A DNA stretch of 64,000 nt from NCBI RefSeq assembly GCF_963576675.1, contig NC_088916.1:80989501-81053500 (forward strand). Reading direction: 5' to 3'. Below are positions 62,577 to 64,000 of the stretch, piece after piece (within the stretch, counting starts at the first letter, position 1; the number at the start of each line of letters is the position of its first letter). The notes beneath the pieces are model-generated. The model had not been told where the DNA came from. It did not search any database and saw nothing but the letters and a program-made list of their open reading frames with translations. The DNA is from Euphorbia lathyris (lineage: Eukaryota > Streptophyta > Magnoliopsida > Malpighiales > Euphorbiaceae). The translations under genes were made by a program, and so were the position numbers.

Positions 62577-63538
62577 GGGTTAATACTTCAATACAATAAT
62601 GGGTTGAATTTATCTAAAAATGTTAGATTCATCCTAATAGTTTTCTCAATTTATATAAAATGGTCTTGGTAGCTCCCTTAATTTGCTTTTAAGCAAATTT
62701 AGTTAAGAAGTCACTATTGTAAAAAAAATAAACTGCATACAAAATGTGTGTTACAGACACCTTAAAAAATTGACACGTAAGCAACATGTTAGACTTGAAC
62801 TGACAAGTAAGAAAATAAAAAAGGGGTTTATTATTATTATTTTCACCGTGGAAACCCTAACTTTATGAATTATGTAATAACATTGTTTACTTTTAGTTGT
62901 GTTTTATTAATCTAGTACACCAAAATGAAGAGTTGTTGCAACTAAAGTAATAACATTGTTGACTTTTCGTTATGTTTTATTCGAGAGGGAAAATTGTTAC
63001 AACTGGTTTTCACGGTGAAAAAAAAAATTAACCCATTTTCTGTTTCCTACGTGTCAGTTCGATTCCAACGAATCGTTTAAGTATCAATTCGTTTGAATTT
63101 TTCAAGATGCGTGAAACACAAATTCCACATTGCCTCTTACTTCTTTACAACAGAAAGATTGATTGACTATGTTTTAAGCAAGTTGAGAGAGCTATCGAAA
63201 CACTTTGAAAATTTGGTATATCGGGAAGAAGTGTTGTTATAAATTATAATTGGAGCAAAAAAGGTCAAAATTTTTGCTCAAATAACGAGAGATATTGGAT
63301 TTCATTGAGAGAAAAAAATCAATTAACCTTTTTTCATTTTCCTACGTGCGTCGCTTACGTATCTAATTGTTTGACTTTTGTAAGATGTGTGCAACACCTT
63401 TCATATATCATTTACTTCTATGTAACCAAAGTATTAATTAATTATGTTTTAAGTTGTTTTAAGCAAGTTCAAGAGCTATCAAGCATCCTGAAAGTTAAGG
63501 GGACATCAACATCTTTGGACAAGTCTACGTATTAAGCC
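62577..63538. mobile_element. 962-bp foldback element
   Basis: GGGTTAATACTTCAATAC and ACGTATTAAGCC ends, with flanks TATAACAAT and TATAATAAT (9-bp duplication, one change). Arm text GTAGCTCCCTTAATTTGC is mirrored by GCAAGTTCAAGAGCTATC. Confidence 0.7.
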
Positions 63539-63549
63539 TATAATAATAA

Positions 63550-64000
63550 GGCTTAATACCTTCCAAACCCCCTCAAGTTGTCCCAATACTGCAACTGACC
63601 TCCCGAACTTAGACTTGTGACAACTAACCTCCTCAAATTGCTTATTTGAAACAAATAACCCCTTAAATAGGTTATTTCGGGATTTTTTTTTTGCCCTTTT
63701 AGTTAATGTATTAGTAGATTGGTTAGATGTAGCAAGTGATATTTTGAAATCTTTTAGAGGGCGTTTAGTATTCTATTGGGATAGGAATAAGGATAAAGGT
63801 TGGGACAGAGATAAGGATAAATGGTTGGGATAAGGATAAAAATATGATAGTCGAGAATTATTATTCAATGTTTGGTATGTATGATAGAGATAGAGATAAA
63901 ATAATACATTTTACTATTTTAACCTTATTTAAACTACATAACATTAATCTGAGAGATAAGACGGATTCCACCCTGAGTATAGGATTTGAGGGATAAGAGG
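63550..64000. mobile_element. Start of another foldback element, runs off the window
   Basis: GGCTTAATACCTTCC begins 11 bp after the previous element, followed by CCTCAAGTTGTCCC/CCTCCCGAACTTAG lines. From about 63762 a GAGGGCGTTTAGTATTC end and repeated GGATAAGGATAAA words suggest a second element nested inside. Confidence 0.5.

Overview
The window is nuclear DNA of a flowering plant, almost certainly a eudicot. It is strongly AT-rich, has GT-AG introns in two conserved plant genes, and is otherwise packed with nested plant transposable elements. No organellar or bacterial gene is present, and I cannot name the species. Only two host genes are supported: a glutamate receptor-like channel of the GLR3.7 type (minus strand, 10375-15648, six exons, 941 residues) and a group G protein phosphatase 2C (plus strand, 55551-58940, four exons, 394 residues). 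They lie about 40 kb apart and there is no sign that they form a functional unit.

Layout. 1-10150: foldback elements, LTR remnants, a 2.9 kb non-autonomous Copia-type element with a perfect ACATT target duplication (4706-7654), and a 1.47 kb solo LTR (8474-9947) lodged inside a foldback MITE. 10375-15650: the GLR3.7 gene, with four foldback elements in three of its introns. 15780-20480: small hairpin elements, and a 1.07 kb foldback whose loop carries a Copia gag zinc knuckle. 20490-40704: a three-level nest. A decayed Ty3/gypsy remnant was split by an 18.6 kb Sirevirus-like Copia element (21100-39671, TSD GCATC), whose integrase was in turn split by a 6.7 kb non-autonomous Ty3/gypsy-type element (28566-35276, TSD ACACC). 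40705-54915: more than ten foldback/MITE elements, including a 2.1 kb palindrome with tRNA-like promoter boxes in both arms. 54950-59290: the PP2C gene. 59290-64000: further foldback elements, the last running off the window.

The Copia element holds most of the non-host coding capacity: gag, a tract with three CCHC knuckles, protease, integrase, reverse transcriptase, RNase H, and a 1017-codon extra frame downstream of pol. All are on the minus strand and all are broken only by in-frame stop codons, with no frameshift that I can see. Many foldback elements have intact 9-10 bp target duplications, which points to Mutator-like mobilisation.

Nothing here is a clearly new biological system. The observations most worth a second look are the extra frame of the Copia element, the age paradox of the nested LTR pairs, the GC-rich palindromic array in the inner element's U3, the large palindrome with Pol III-like boxes, and the crowd of Mutator-type foldbacks in GLR3.7 introns. 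Positions and LTR difference counts were worked out by eye.
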